Shown piece by piece: positions 43,434 to 52,330 of a stretch of 64,000 nucleotides of DNA (position 1 is its first letter; each line of letters opens with the position of its first letter). The position numbers and the translations under genes were made by a program. Source of the stretch: Pseudomonas sp. LRP2-20 (GTDB lineage Bacteria; Pseudomonadota; Gammaproteobacteria; Pseudomonadales; Pseudomonadaceae); the NCBI RefSeq assembly GCF_024349685.1, contig NZ_AP025944.1:2610001-2674000 (forward strand), given 5' to 3'. The notes below the pieces were generated by a model that saw nothing but the letters and a program-made list of their open reading frames with translations, was not told the origin of the DNA and ran no database searches.

Positions 43434-44045
43434 AAAGGCCGCGGGCAGATAGACCACCGAATTCATCTTCTGCAGTTGCGGGGCAGAATTCTCCGGCGGC
43501 CATACCCCGTCGCCGACGGCGCGGCTGCGCACATCCAGGCGCTGCTCCAGGCTGGCGTAGGGCCAGATGTGCAGGTAGCGCGGCACCCGGCCATTGGTGG
43601 CGTAGAACGCCGCATACACCGGCGAATACTGCGCGCCGGTGCGCGGCCCGACCGCCTTGCGCCAGCCGGCCAGGGTCGGTGCCAGGCCGGAGCTGACCAG
43701 GTCGTATTCGCGCAGCTCGTAGAACGGCCCATGCTTGCCGGGCGCCAGTGGTTCGAGGAAAGGGAACAGGCGGTAGTCGTCCATGTGCTGCTCGAGCACG
43801 AACTCACCGATACCGAAGGCGTCGCTGGCCACTAACACACGCTCGCGTTCGGCCGCCTGGACCTCGATGCTGGCAAAGCGTCGCAGCACGGCGATGGTGT
43901 TCTGCGGACCGATTTCGCAAACCCAGCAGCCGATCAGCTCGACGCCTTCGACGGCGGCCTGCAAGGCCAGCTGCAGGCGTGGCAGGGCCTGGCCTGGGGT
44001 GCGCACGCGCAAGGTGAAGCGCAGCAGTTCGTAGTGGTGGGACAT
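43419..44045 (-). CDS. NIPSNAP family protein
   Basis: A 208-residue protein made of two ferredoxin-like NIPSNAP halves: MSHHYELLRFTLRVRTPGQA with CWVCEIGPQNTIAVLRRFAS, then YELREYDLVSSGLAPTLAGW with YLHIWPYASLEQRL. I start at 44045 (AGGAG upstream); the longer frame lacks support. NIPSNAP proteins have no established reaction but often sit in catabolic operons. It is divergent from the FeaR-like regulator (264-bp gap), its most likely controller. Confidence 0.83.
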   Translation of the reverse strand: MSHHYELLRFTLRVRTPGQALPRLQLALQAAVEGVELIGCWVCEIGPQNTIAVLRRFASIEVQAAERERVLVASDAFGIGEFVLEQHMDDYRLFPFLEPLAPGKHGPFYELREYDLVSSGLAPTLAGWRKAVGPRTGAQYSPVYAAFYATNGRVPRYLHIWPYASLEQRLDVRSRAVGDGVWPPENSAPQLQKMNSVVYLPAAFSPLH

Positions 44046-44309
44046 CAAGCGTAACTCCTGGATGAAAGGCCCGGACTTTCGTACGGCATCGCCGGGCAAA
44101 CCGGTAGGGCACGCTAAAGGGAGGCGGGCAGGGCGCTCAATGACAGGCGGGAGCAATGTTGTTGCGATGTCCGCAACGACCTTCCTGTCGCAGACCGGCG
44201 TGGGCAATGTGGCGCGGTATGTGCTTACGCTTTGGGCACAGCTTTTTTGTTACCCAAAATCACGTGAATATTGCACTAATATGGCGCGTGCTTTCGATAG
44301 AGGTGGTTG

Positions 44310-45209
44310 ATGAACGGTCAAGCGATGTCTGTCTGGAACGCCAGTGTCCACGCTATTTGCGGGCGCTTCGAAACCCGCTACGACCACTGTCAGAGCCTTT
44401 TCATCGGCGATTTGCGCCCGTCGCTACTGGGTACGACGCGGGTCGCCCATATCCGCAGCAATGCCCATGCGATCGCTCGCTCAGGACGCGACATTGGGCG
44501 TGACGGCGATTCACATTGTTTCCTTGTGTTACAACAGACCGGGGAAATGTCCATCGAACTGGGCGACCGGGTGATGGACCTGCGCGAAGGTGACATGGCC
44601 CTGCTGGACTCGGCGCAGGCCATGAAGATGATCCCCCGCGGGCTGTTCTCCCACGTGTCCATCCACCTACCCCGTGAGCGTTTGAAGAATCTGGATGCCA
44701 GCCGTTTCGGCAAGCTGTCCACCGCCGGCGCATGCGGGCAGTTGCTGGCGACGATGGTGCGCCAGGTGGCCGAAGGCGAACTCGAACAGTGGGCCTGCGC
44801 ACAAGACGGTGACGGGCTGCAGGCCGCGCTGGTCGGGCTGCTCGGCTCGGTGCTGGAATATCGCGCGCGTGACAGTTCGCCCGGCCTGCACCTGCACGAA
44901 GTGCAGTCGCTGATCCAGCAGCGCCTGGACTCGCCGCGCCTGACGCCCGTCGCCCTGGCCGAGGAACTGGGTATTTCCAGCCGCCAGCTGTATCGCCTGT
45001 TCGAAGCCAGCGGCGACAGTGTCTGTCGTTACATCCTGCGCGAACGGTTGCACAAGGCCGCCCAGGACTTGCGCAACCCCGCCTATGGGCATCGCTCGAT
45101 CACCGACATCGGTACCCGCTGGGGCTTCGCCGATTCCGCGCATTTCTCCAAGACCTTCAAGAAGCAGTTGGGCATGACGCCGAGCGGTTATCGCAGCCAA
45201 GGCCAGTAG
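44310..45209 (+). CDS. AraC-family regulator, FeaR-like
   Basis: A 299-residue AraC regulator. The N-terminal domain has DSHCFLVLQQTGEMSIELGD and VMDLREGDMALLDSA, as in the AraC_binding_2 group that includes FeaR, the activator of tyramine/phenylethylamine oxidation. The C-terminal DNA-binding domain is TPVALAEELGISSRQLYRLF then SITDIGTRWGFADSAHFSKT and FKKQLGMTPSGYR. The start at 44310 has AGAGGTG 4-5 bp upstream. Together with the DadA-like/RidA/OCD genes it suggests that the island deals with an amine or amino acid. Confidence 0.83.
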   Translation: MNGQAMSVWNASVHAICGRFETRYDHCQSLFIGDLRPSLLGTTRVAHIRSNAHAIARSGRDIGRDGDSHCFLVLQQTGEMSIELGDRVMDLREGDMALLDSAQAMKMIPRGLFSHVSIHLPRERLKNLDASRFGKLSTAGACGQLLATMVRQVAEGELEQWACAQDGDGLQAALVGLLGSVLEYRARDSSPGLHLHEVQSLIQQRLDSPRLTPVALAEELGISSRQLYRLFEASGDSVCRYILRERLHKAAQDLRNPAYGHRSITDIGTRWGFADSAHFSKTFKKQLGMTPSGYRSQGQ

Positions 45210-45225
45210 GCCAAGACCCGCTTGC

Positions 45226-46083
45226 TCAAAGGATCGGTTTACCGCCGGTTACCGCGTAACGTGAGCCACTGATGTAGCTGGCCTCATCGGAACCCAGCAG
45301 CACATAGATCGGCGCGACCTCGACCGGCTGCCCTGGCCGCCCCATGGGGTAACCGGAACCGAAGTTCTTCACGGCCTCATCGGGCATGGTAGCCGGAATC
45401 AAGGGTGTCCAGATGGGGCCTGGCGCCACACTGTTGACCCGAATCCCCTTTTTGCCCAGCAACTGGGCCAAGCCAGCGGTGAAGTTGGCAATCGCGCCCT
45501 TGGTTGCGGCATAGGCCAGCAGGCTGGGGGACGGGTCGTCGGAATTGACCGAGCTGGTGTTGATGATCGAGCTGCCCTTTGCCATGGAGGGCAGTGCCGC
45601 CTTGCAGAGCCGGAAGATGGCGGTGATGTTGATGTCGAACGTCTTCACCCATTCATCATCGTCGATCTCCTCGAGGGTCTCATGGGTCATCTGGAACGCT
45701 GCATTGTTCACCAGGATGTCGATACGACCGAACCGCTCCACGGTCTTTGCAACGATGTCATGGCAGTGTTGCTTGTTCGCAAGGTCCCCTGGCAACAGCA
45801 GGCATTGCCGGCCAGCGGCTTCTACCCAACGTGCGGTCTCTTGCGCATCTTCATGTTCATTGAGATAGGCGATGGCAACGTCCGCACCCTCACGGGCATA
45901 GGCAATCGCTACAGCCCGCCCAATTCCGCTGTCGGCGCCGGTGATCAGGGCAATCTTGCCGTGCAGTCGGTTGTGGCCGGTATACGACTGCTCCCCACAG
46001 TCTGGAATCGGCTCCATCCTGCGTTGGGAGCCTGGCACGTCCTGTGGCTGTGACGGGAAGGGGGGAGTAGGGAAATCTCGCAT
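45226..46083 (-). CDS. SDR family oxidoreductase (YghA-type, with N-terminal extension)
   Basis: A 285-residue SDR with a 40-residue Pro-rich extension (FPTPPFPSQPQDVPGSQRRM) before the cofactor motif ALITGADSGIGRAVAIAY. NNAAFQ and the catalytic Ser/Tyr/Lys (INTSSVNSDDPSPSLLAYAA, TKGAIANF) are present. This extended group is often induced in general stress or stationary phase. Its neighbours on the same strand are a DJ-1/PfpI protein and an unknown tail-anchored protein, a stress-type group. Substrate unknown. Confidence 0.87.
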   Translation of the reverse strand: MRDFPTPPFPSQPQDVPGSQRRMEPIPDCGEQSYTGHNRLHGKIALITGADSGIGRAVAIAYAREGADVAIAYLNEHEDAQETARWVEAAGRQCLLLPGDLANKQHCHDIVAKTVERFGRIDILVNNAAFQMTHETLEEIDDDEWVKTFDINITAIFRLCKAALPSMAKGSSIINTSSVNSDDPSPSLLAYAATKGAIANFTAGLAQLLGKKGIRVNSVAPGPIWTPLIPATMPDEAVKNFGSGYPMGRPGQPVEVAPIYVLLGSDEASYISGSRYAVTGGKPIL

Positions 46084-46224
46084 CAGGGAAGCTCCTGCAG
46101 TTGAGTACGCTCATACCATTCGAAACGCCTGAGGTCTGGACGTTGGTTTCGATGCGCAGTTGCAGCGACGAGCGGTGCGGCCCCGGCTCGGTGCATGCGC
46201 ACGACAGGGGCCGTGGAGAGACGA

Positions 46225-46764
46225 TCAGCCAGCCAGTGCCCTGATCAACTGCTCGTTGAAGGCCGGGATATCTTCAGGTTTGCGGCTGCTGATCAGGTTG
46301 CCGTCGACGACGACTTCTTCATCCACCCAGTTGCCGCCAGCATTACGAATATCGTCCTGCAAGGTCTTGTAGCTGGTCATCCGCTTGCCCTTGACGAGGC
46401 CTGTGGACACCAGCAGCCAGGCGCCGTGGCAGATCACCGCCAGCGGCTTGTTGGCCGAATGGTGACTTTTCACCAGTTTCTGAGCGCCGGGTATCAGCCG
46501 AATGTTGTCGGAATTCTGTACGCCGCCAGGCAGCACGATGGCGTCGTAAAGATCGAGGTGGGCACTGTCGAAGGTGGCATCCACGGCAAATTCGTCGGCG
46601 GGTTTGTCGTGATGCCAGCCGCGCACCCTTCCTTCCTTGTCCGCCAGGATGTCGACCACCGCACCGATTTTTTGCAACGCGTCACGGGGCCCCGTCAGCT
46701 CCACTTGTTCAAAACCATCGGTGACCAGGAAGGCCACACGCTTGCCGTTAAGTTGTGCACTCAT
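46225..46764 (-). CDS. DJ-1/PfpI family protein (type 1 glutamine amidotransferase-like)
   Basis: A 179-residue PfpI/YhbO-type protein with the nucleophile elbow VICHGAWLLVS (C112-H113) and the acidic partner in DGFEQVELTGP. Members act as chaperones or glyoxalase/deglycase-like enzymes that limit carbonyl and oxidative damage. GGAGA lies upstream of the ATG at 46764. It is flanked by an SDR and by a membrane-tethered protein on the same strand, compatible with stress regulation, though no promoter motif was recognised. Confidence 0.88.
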   Translation of the reverse strand: MSAQLNGKRVAFLVTDGFEQVELTGPRDALQKIGAVVDILADKEGRVRGWHHDKPADEFAVDATFDSAHLDLYDAIVLPGGVQNSDNIRLIPGAQKLVKSHHSANKPLAVICHGAWLLVSTGLVKGKRMTSYKTLQDDIRNAGGNWVDEEVVVDGNLISSRKPEDIPAFNEQLIRALAG

Positions 46765-46836
46765 TGTTGAATCTCCGTTTGCGATAGACCTGAAAGGGCA
46801 GGCCCTGATCCGGGCGTGAAGTTCAAACTCGATGCT

Positions 46837-47352
46837 TCAGCGGCGCCTGCGCTGTGCATGGGTGATGAGCAGCCCGGCGAGCAAGCCCATGACTGCGGCA
46901 CTCAATAACAGCGGTACGGTGTCTTTACGGGTAATGCCGACACCCTCCATGCCCAGCTGTCCGCCCGGTGAGGTGGGCGGGTGTTCGGAGAACGTCGGCG
47001 CACTGGCAGCGTTGCGGGTTGCGCCACCGTTGTGTGTGTGACGGGCGACCTCGATATCTTCGGTCGGGGCACTGACTTCTATCCGGGCAAGCTTCAGTGC
47101 TGTGCCGTCCACCAACGTCAGCGTCAGGTTTTTGATATCCCCCGCTGCGCGATCAGGAAAAACCGGTTCGCCTGCCGCATCGAGGTTGTCGTAGATGAAG
47201 CGCGTGCCCTCCAGCCAGCCCACAGCGGTGAGCAACTCGGGGCCGAGGTAGTATTTGCCATCGAGAAAGAAGCCTGGAAATTGATGTGCGCGTTCGACGT
47301 TTTCTACCGAGTAACGCTCACCCGCCTTCATGCCGGTTGTTGGATCAATCAT
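46837..47352 (-). CDS. Unknown protein with a C-terminal membrane anchor
   Basis: A 171-residue protein. The first 85 residues form a soluble domain (ERYSVENVERAHQFPGFFLD, GKYYLGPELLTAVGWLEGTR), then a disordered Ser/Pro/Gly/Thr linker, then one helix VPLLLSAAVMGLLAGLLI followed by a basic HAQRRRR end, so it is tail-anchored in the inner membrane with the domain likely cytoplasmic. Start at ATG 47352 (GGGAGG 8 bp upstream) rather than the GTG at 47358. No family recognised. It is upstream of the PfpI gene. Confidence 0.7.
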   Translation of the reverse strand: MIDPTTGMKAGERYSVENVERAHQFPGFFLDGKYYLGPELLTAVGWLEGTRFIYDNLDAAGEPVFPDRAAGDIKNLTLTLVDGTALKLARIEVSAPTEDIEVARHTHNGGATRNAASAPTFSEHPPTSPGGQLGMEGVGITRKDTVPLLLSAAVMGLLAGLLITHAQRRRR

Positions 47353-48075
47353 GGCCACCGCCTCCCTATGTTGTTAAAGCGATGGAGACTGGGCGGAGCA
47401 GAACTGTTCCGAAGGACTGACCAGTGGGCTTCGATTCAGCCGTCGGTGGTGGCGATGGGTAACTGCCATCGACCGGCCTTTTTCATGCGAATCGCGTTAC
47501 CGACTGTATGGCGAGAGCGCTTCAGCCTGCCGGTCGAAGAGAAAGTGTGCGTTTATCGAACGCGCCTTAGGCGAGCAACTGTGCATTTCAAGAATGCTCC
47601 AACGACAGCAACAAACTGAGGAAAAGCGCAGGCGACCCTGAGTCGTTCGCCTTGAGCGCGACCCTTCACGAGCCTATCGCTACAAGCTCGCCACGGGTCG
47701 CGAATTGCAAGCGGCGCCCTGGTCTCCACCCGCATCTGGAGCCCGTAATTGCTGGGCTTCAGACGCCTGGCCAGGCTGTGCCTAGGCACGCTTGCGCCAC
47801 GAATCAGTGTCATCAAGCTGGGTGAGATCACGCCCAGCCGGCGTGCCATGAACGTTTTTGCCTTGATCCTCAACGTACTGCGCGCTAGCGGTTTTTCCTG
47901 CATCAATCCACTCGCCTTTGGTCGCAAGTCAATGTGTTGAACCGCTCTAGAAAGGGCATTTCAGCGATCATAAAAGTTAACTACACATTTAGTAACATGT
48001 GCTAGGGTGGCGCCGCCTTGCAGGGGGGCGTGTGCCCATCCCGCTTGGGCAGCTTCCCATTCATTGGTACTTCCC
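47353..48075. other. 723-bp intergenic stretch without a recognisable gene
   Basis: Open frames exist on both strands (47553-47927 leftwards, 47749-47940 rightwards), but neither has a convincing ribosome-binding site or a recognisable family. The right end becomes AT-rich (AAGTTAACTACACATTTAGT) before a TGCTAGGGT, a plausible promoter for the dehydrogenase operon. Nothing else stands out. Confidence 0.4.
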
Positions 48076-48621
48076 ATGCTTAGTAGACGAGAATTTTTTG
48101 TCTCCAGCGGCGCTGGCATGATGCTGCTGACCCTGGGCGCACCCAAACTTCTGCCCAAGGCCATGGCGGCCAGCGGCGCACTCGAAGTCCCTGTTGCCCC
48201 GCTCCCGTTCATCTCTCTGGCTGACCAGCTCTCCGGCCAGATCGGTGTCGATCGCGAACTGGTCAACCTGGTGCACCAGAAACTTCAGCCGACACTCCCA
48301 CAACTCCCCCAGCTGGTCGAGCAGTTGCTGGCAACGCTACCCGAACTGTCCGTCTTGAAGTCCCCGGCCGAGCGCCTGCAGTTGCTGGCCAGCAAAGACC
48401 CGGACCTCAAAAGCCTGTTCCTTCGCCTGAACACCGCGCTGTATCTGGGCACCGTCGAAGACGGCGAAGGGGTACGTGAGTGCGTCGCTTTCGAAAGCGT
48501 CGTGGCCTACCAGGCCGTGTCCGATTTCGTCGAGCCCCCAAGCTACTGCACCGGAAGCCCGAATTTCTGGGTAAATCCCCCTGCCTACGCCCTGCAGAAA
48601 GATACCGAACGCCATGCCTGA
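48076..48621 (+). CDS. FAD-SLDH-type dehydrogenase small subunit, Tat signal
   Basis: A 181-residue protein with a twin-arginine signal MLSRREFFVSSGAGMMLLTL, then a helical domain (LSGQIGVDRELVNLVHQKLQ) and the C-terminal block SYCTGSPNFWVNPP, as in the small subunit of membrane sorbitol/gluconate-type FAD dehydrogenases. It is expected to pull the folded large subunit, which has no signal of its own, through the Tat pathway. It overlaps the GMC gene by 8 bp, so the two are translated together. Confidence 0.83.
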   Translation: MLSRREFFVSSGAGMMLLTLGAPKLLPKAMAASGALEVPVAPLPFISLADQLSGQIGVDRELVNLVHQKLQPTLPQLPQLVEQLLATLPELSVLKSPAERLQLLASKDPDLKSLFLRLNTALYLGTVEDGEGVRECVAFESVVAYQAVSDFVEPPSYCTGSPNFWVNPPAYALQKDTERHA

Positions 48622-50239
48622 TTCGAATTCCACCCCAATGTCGGCCGACGTGGTCATCATCGGCGCCGGTGCCGCGGGCGGCGCCGCTGCCGTCAAGCTG
48701 CTGCGCAAAGGCCTGTCGGTGCTGATGCTCGAGGCCGGCGCACCGCTGGACCAGGCTATGCTGGTGTCCAACTACCGCAATGGCGCGTACAAGAACAACC
48801 ACATGGCGCCCTACCCAGCGATGCCATGGGCGCCCCAGCCGAACTTCGTTCCCCACGACAACGGTTACCTGATCCAGAAGGGCCCGGCCCCGTACACCGC
48901 GCAGTACATTCGCGGCGTGGGCGGTACCACCTGGCACTGGGCGGGCCAGGCCTGGCGCCTTATCCCCAACGATTTCCGCATGCAGTCGCTGTACGGGCAG
49001 TCGGTCGACTGGCCGATCAGCTACGACGATCTCGAACCCTACTACTGCGAAGCGGAGATCGAGATGGGCGTCTCCGGCGGCGGTGCACTGGCGGGTGACT
49101 ACGGCTCGCCACGCTCGATGCCGTACCCCATGGACGTCCTGCCGCTGCCCTACGGGTTCGAGCGCCTGCGCCAGCGCTACGAGGCGGTCGGCCTGGAGCT
49201 GCTGCCAGGCCCGCAAGCGCGCAACAGCACCGCTTACGACGATCGCCCGGCCTGCTGTGGCAACAACAACTGCATGCCCATCTGCCCGATCGGCGCCCAG
49301 TACAACGGCAGCATGTCGGTGCGCCGTGCCCAAGGGCTGGGGCTGAACCTGATCAGCAATGCCGTGGTGTTCAAGCTCGAGACCGGGGAAGGCAACCGTA
49401 TCGTCGCTGCCCACTTCATCGACCACAACAAGAAGGTCCATCGGGTCACCGGCAAGCACTTCCTGCTCACCGCCAATGCCATGGAAAGCGTCAAGATCCT
49501 GCTGATGTCCAAGGATGAGCGCAATCCCAACGGCGTGGCCAACGCCACCGACCAGGTCGGCCGCCGCCTGATGGACCACCCTGCCAGCGCCGTGGAGTAC
49601 CTGGCAGACGAGCCGCTGTACGTCGGCCGCGGCCCGATGTGCCCGGGCAGCATCAACAACACCCGCGACGGTGCCTTCCGCAGCGAGCGCTCGGCCTTGC
49701 GCATCGATGTGCACAACGACAACCCGACCCGTTACCTGACCGAGAAGTACGTTGCTCAGGGTTATTACGGCAAGGAGCTGAACGAGAAGATCAAGCGCGA
49801 TGGCGAACGCTTCGTGCTGCTCAAGTCGATGTTCGAAATGCTGCCGGACCCGGAAAACCGCATCGTCCTGAGCGACCAGAAGGACGCCTGGGGCATCCCC
49901 AGGATGGAAATCCACTACCGCTTCCCCGAGTACGTGCACCGTGGCTACGACGCCTGCCGCGAGCACTTCGCTGACTGCGTGACGGCCTCCGGCGGCAGCG
50001 AGGCGAAGTTCTCCGAGCGCGGGCAGTACACCAACAGCCAGCACATCACCGGCACCTTGAGCATGGGCAACGACCCGCACACCTCGGTGTGCAACAAGCT
50101 GGCCCAGGCCCACGACCACGAAAACCTGTACTTCGGCGGCACTGGCGTGATGCCGACCGCAGCGCTGGTCAACTCGACGCTGACCGGGGTGGCGCTGTCG
50201 CTGCTGGCCGCCGACAGCATCATCAAGGCTTCGGTGTGA
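48614..50239 (+). CDS. GMC-family FAD dehydrogenase large subunit
   Basis: A 541-residue flavoprotein with the FAD motif DVVIIGAGAAGGAAAVKLL (12-30), GVGGTTWHWAGQAWR, a cysteine cluster ACCGNNNCMPICPIGAQ that could hold a [3Fe-4S] centre, as in homologous fungal/bacterial dehydrogenases, and the catalytic His region YTNSQHITGTLSMG. It oxidises a sugar, sugar acid or polyol in the periplasm and passes electrons to the cytochrome subunit. No signal peptide; export must depend on the Tat-tagged small subunit. The substrate is not deducible; gluconate, 2-ketogluconate and sorbitol are the usual ones. Confidence 0.88.
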   Translation: MPDSNSTPMSADVVIIGAGAAGGAAAVKLLRKGLSVLMLEAGAPLDQAMLVSNYRNGAYKNNHMAPYPAMPWAPQPNFVPHDNGYLIQKGPAPYTAQYIRGVGGTTWHWAGQAWRLIPNDFRMQSLYGQSVDWPISYDDLEPYYCEAEIEMGVSGGGALAGDYGSPRSMPYPMDVLPLPYGFERLRQRYEAVGLELLPGPQARNSTAYDDRPACCGNNNCMPICPIGAQYNGSMSVRRAQGLGLNLISNAVVFKLETGEGNRIVAAHFIDHNKKVHRVTGKHFLLTANAMESVKILLMSKDERNPNGVANATDQVGRRLMDHPASAVEYLADEPLYVGRGPMCPGSINNTRDGAFRSERSALRIDVHNDNPTRYLTEKYVAQGYYGKELNEKIKRDGERFVLLKSMFEMLPDPENRIVLSDQKDAWGIPRMEIHYRFPEYVHRGYDACREHFADCVTASGGSEAKFSERGQYTNSQHITGTLSMGNDPHTSVCNKLAQAHDHENLYFGGTGVMPTAALVNSTLTGVALSLLAADSIIKASV

Positions 50240-50249
50240 GGTGCTACGC

Positions 50250-51581
50250 ATGTTGATGAAAACAGGATCGACAAAAGCGCGCGCCCGCTTGCGGGCGCTG
50301 GCCTGGAGCGGTATTGCCGTAGCGGTCGCGGCGGGTATCGGTGCCGGCAGCGTGATCTGGAAACAAGCGCAGATCGACATGCCGGTGGCCAAGCCTGGGC
50401 AGGATGGCGCGGCATGGATCGAACGCGGCCGCGCCGTGGCCCTGGCCTCTGACTGCGTGGCCTGCCACACCGCCGACGCCAGCAAACCCTATGCGGGCGG
50501 CATGGCGTTCGACACACCGTTCGGCAGGCTGTACTCGACCAACATCACCCAGGACCCGGTCAACGGGATTGGCGCCTTTACCGACGCCGAGATCGTCGGC
50601 TCGGTACGCAATGGCATCTCCCGGCACGGCAGACGCCTGTACCCGGCCATGCCATACACCTCGTACACCGGGATGTCCGACGACGACGCACTGGCACTGG
50701 TCGCCTACCTGCGCACGATCAAGCCGATCGACAGCAAGCCGCCAGAAAACACCATGGGTTTCCCGTTCAACCAGCGCTGGGCCATGGCCTTCTGGAACGT
50801 CATGAACTTCCGCTCCGGGCGCCAGTTGCCGGTAGCTGGCAAGAGCGATGAATGGAACCGCGGCGCCTACCTGGTACAGAGCCTGGAACACTGCGGCGAA
50901 TGCCACAGCCCGCGCAACTTCATCCAGGGTCTGAGCCATCCGGACTTGGGCGGTGGCAATCTTGGGGTCTGGAAGGCCTACGACATCACCGGTGGCCAGA
51001 GTGGTATCGGCTCCTGGAGCGATCAGGAGCTGTTCACCTACCTCAAGACCGGTGCCGTGCATGGCAAGGCCAACGCCGCAGGCCCCATGGCCGAGGCGGT
51101 AGAGAACAGCCTGAACCACCTGCCCGATGCTGACCTGCACGCCATGGTCGCCTATCTGCGCGATTTGCCGGTAAGCGGAACACCGAACAGTGCACCCGCC
51201 CGTACCGGTCAGGGCCAGGCCTACACCGGTACCACTGCGCTGCGCGCCAGCCATCCGCAATACGACCCGAACAGCGACGCGCTGGGTGCCGAAGTGATGT
51301 TCAACGCCAACTGCGCCACCTGCCATGCGGTCACCGGCAAGGGCGTGGGCGAATACCCGCGGCTGTTCGGCAATAGCGTGCTGGGCGCAGGCGACCCGAC
51401 CAATGTGGTGTCGGTGCTGCTGCGCGGCGTGCACCGCAAGGTCGATGGCCAGGAGGTGTTCATGCCTGGCTTCGCCAACCTGAGTGATGCCCAAGTGGCG
51501 ACCTTGGGTACCTTCCTGTTCAAGCAGTTCGGCAACTCCCAAGTTCAGGTCACCGCAGCAGAGGTAGCCAAACTGCGCTGA
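50250..51581 (+). CDS. Tri-haem cytochrome c subunit of the dehydrogenase complex
   Basis: A 443-residue membrane-anchored cytochrome with one N-terminal helix (about 17-36) and three haem sites: CVACH (69-73), CGECH (about 215) and CATCH (about 355). This is the standard electron-transfer subunit of gluconate/sorbitol/alcohol dehydrogenases and hands electrons to ubiquinone. The start at 50250 has GAGGTG 7 bp upstream; an ATG two codons later is possible. It follows the GMC gene by 10 bp. Confidence 0.9.
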   Translation: MLMKTGSTKARARLRALAWSGIAVAVAAGIGAGSVIWKQAQIDMPVAKPGQDGAAWIERGRAVALASDCVACHTADASKPYAGGMAFDTPFGRLYSTNITQDPVNGIGAFTDAEIVGSVRNGISRHGRRLYPAMPYTSYTGMSDDDALALVAYLRTIKPIDSKPPENTMGFPFNQRWAMAFWNVMNFRSGRQLPVAGKSDEWNRGAYLVQSLEHCGECHSPRNFIQGLSHPDLGGGNLGVWKAYDITGGQSGIGSWSDQELFTYLKTGAVHGKANAAGPMAEAVENSLNHLPDADLHAMVAYLRDLPVSGTPNSAPARTGQGQAYTGTTALRASHPQYDPNSDALGAEVMFNANCATCHAVTGKGVGEYPRLFGNSVLGAGDPTNVVSVLLRGVHRKVDGQEVFMPGFANLSDAQVATLGTFLFKQFGNSQVQVTAAEVAKLR

Positions 51582-51595
51582 CACCCTTTACTCGC

Positions 51596-51618
51596 GCGCC
51601 CGGCTTGCCGGGCGCTTT
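51596..51618 (+). terminator. Hairpin terminator-like element after the cytochrome gene
   Basis: GCGCCCGGC (51596-51604) and GCCGGGCGC (51607-51615) form a perfect 9-bp stem with a 2-base loop, followed by TTTCG. The short T-run makes partial termination likely, so the HbpS-type gene may be expressed at a lower level from the same transcript. Confidence 0.55.
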
Positions 51619-51641
51619 CGCTAAATCGTCAGGAGAACCTC

Positions 51642-52127
51642 ATGTCCGTACGATTCCTGCTGTCCGCCGCGTTCGCCCTGGGCCTCGCCGGCACCGCCGC
51701 AGCCGCCGATTCGGTAGCACTGCCTTCGATCAAGCAACTGGACCTGGCCGCTGCCGAGCGTATCGCCCAGGCCGCCGACCAGTACGCCAAGCAACAGGGT
51801 TGGGTGGGCTCGATCGCCGTGGTCGACAACGCCGGCTACCCCATCGTGGTCCGCCGCATGGATGGCGCCACCGCCATCAGCGCGGACCTTGCGATGCGCA
51901 AGGCCAAGGCATCGGCTCTGTTCGGCGCCCCCAGCGTGAATTTTGAGAACCGTGTGAATGATGGCCACCCGGCGTTGCTGGCACTGGACGTCACCACATT
52001 GGCCGGTGGCCAGCCGATCCTGGTAGAGGGCAAGGTGATTGGTGCGGTGGGCGTGAGCACCGCGGTGGGCGCACACGATGATCCGATTGCGGTGGCCGCT
52101 GCCCACGCGGTGGACGGCGCACGCTAA
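51642..52127 (+). CDS. GlcG/HbpS-type haem-binding family protein, exported
   Basis: A 161-residue protein with a Sec signal ending AAAA at about residue 21 and a GlcG/HbpS (DUF336) domain: LDLAAAERIAQAADQYAKQQ, SIAVVDNAGYPIVVRRMDGA, RKAKASALFGAPS and GQPILVEGKVIGAVGVSTA. Members bind haem or small cofactors, and genes for them often follow FAD dehydrogenases. It lies 60 bp after the cytochrome gene, behind a weak terminator. A role in cofactor handling for the dehydrogenase complex is plausible but unproven. Confidence 0.83.
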   Translation: MSVRFLLSAAFALGLAGTAAAADSVALPSIKQLDLAAAERIAQAADQYAKQQGWVGSIAVVDNAGYPIVVRRMDGATAISADLAMRKAKASALFGAPSVNFENRVNDGHPALLALDVTTLAGGQPILVEGKVIGAVGVSTAVGAHDDPIAVAAAHAVDGAR

Positions 52128-52199
52128 GGTTGTAGTGCGCGCAGTGACTGCCAAGCGCTTGCTTGGGACGAGTGATTGACGTGTAGCGGTTTGCTGAAA

Positions 52200-52225
52200 G
52201 ATAGCGGTCAGGCCTGACTGCTATC
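52200..52225. repeat. Near-perfect 26-bp palindrome of the TAGCGGTC family
   Basis: GATAGCGGTCAGGCCTGACT continues with GCTATC; the 26 bases are a palindrome with one mismatched pair. The core matches the repeats at 1823-8900. It lies in the gap between the convergent HbpS-type gene and mexT and could fold as a bidirectional terminator-like hairpin. No other feature is seen in 52128-52330. Confidence 0.55.
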
Positions 52226-52330
52226 GACCGCGAGGAGCTACTGATCCAAGCGCCAGTGTATGCCGCTGGTAGGGCGCGGAGGATCCGAAAAGCCAGGCAT
52301 CCTGATTTATCAGAATCCCGTGGAACCCAC

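Noticed and set aside
47553..47940. Overlapping small open frames on both strands in the 47.4-48.0 kb gap
   Set aside because: No ribosome-binding site, no recognisable family, and both strands are equally open.
48407..50485. A 692-codon open frame on the minus strand
   Set aside because: It lies wholly antisense to the dehydrogenase genes, has biased His/Val/Gly composition and no family resemblance; it is a by-product of high-GC codon use.
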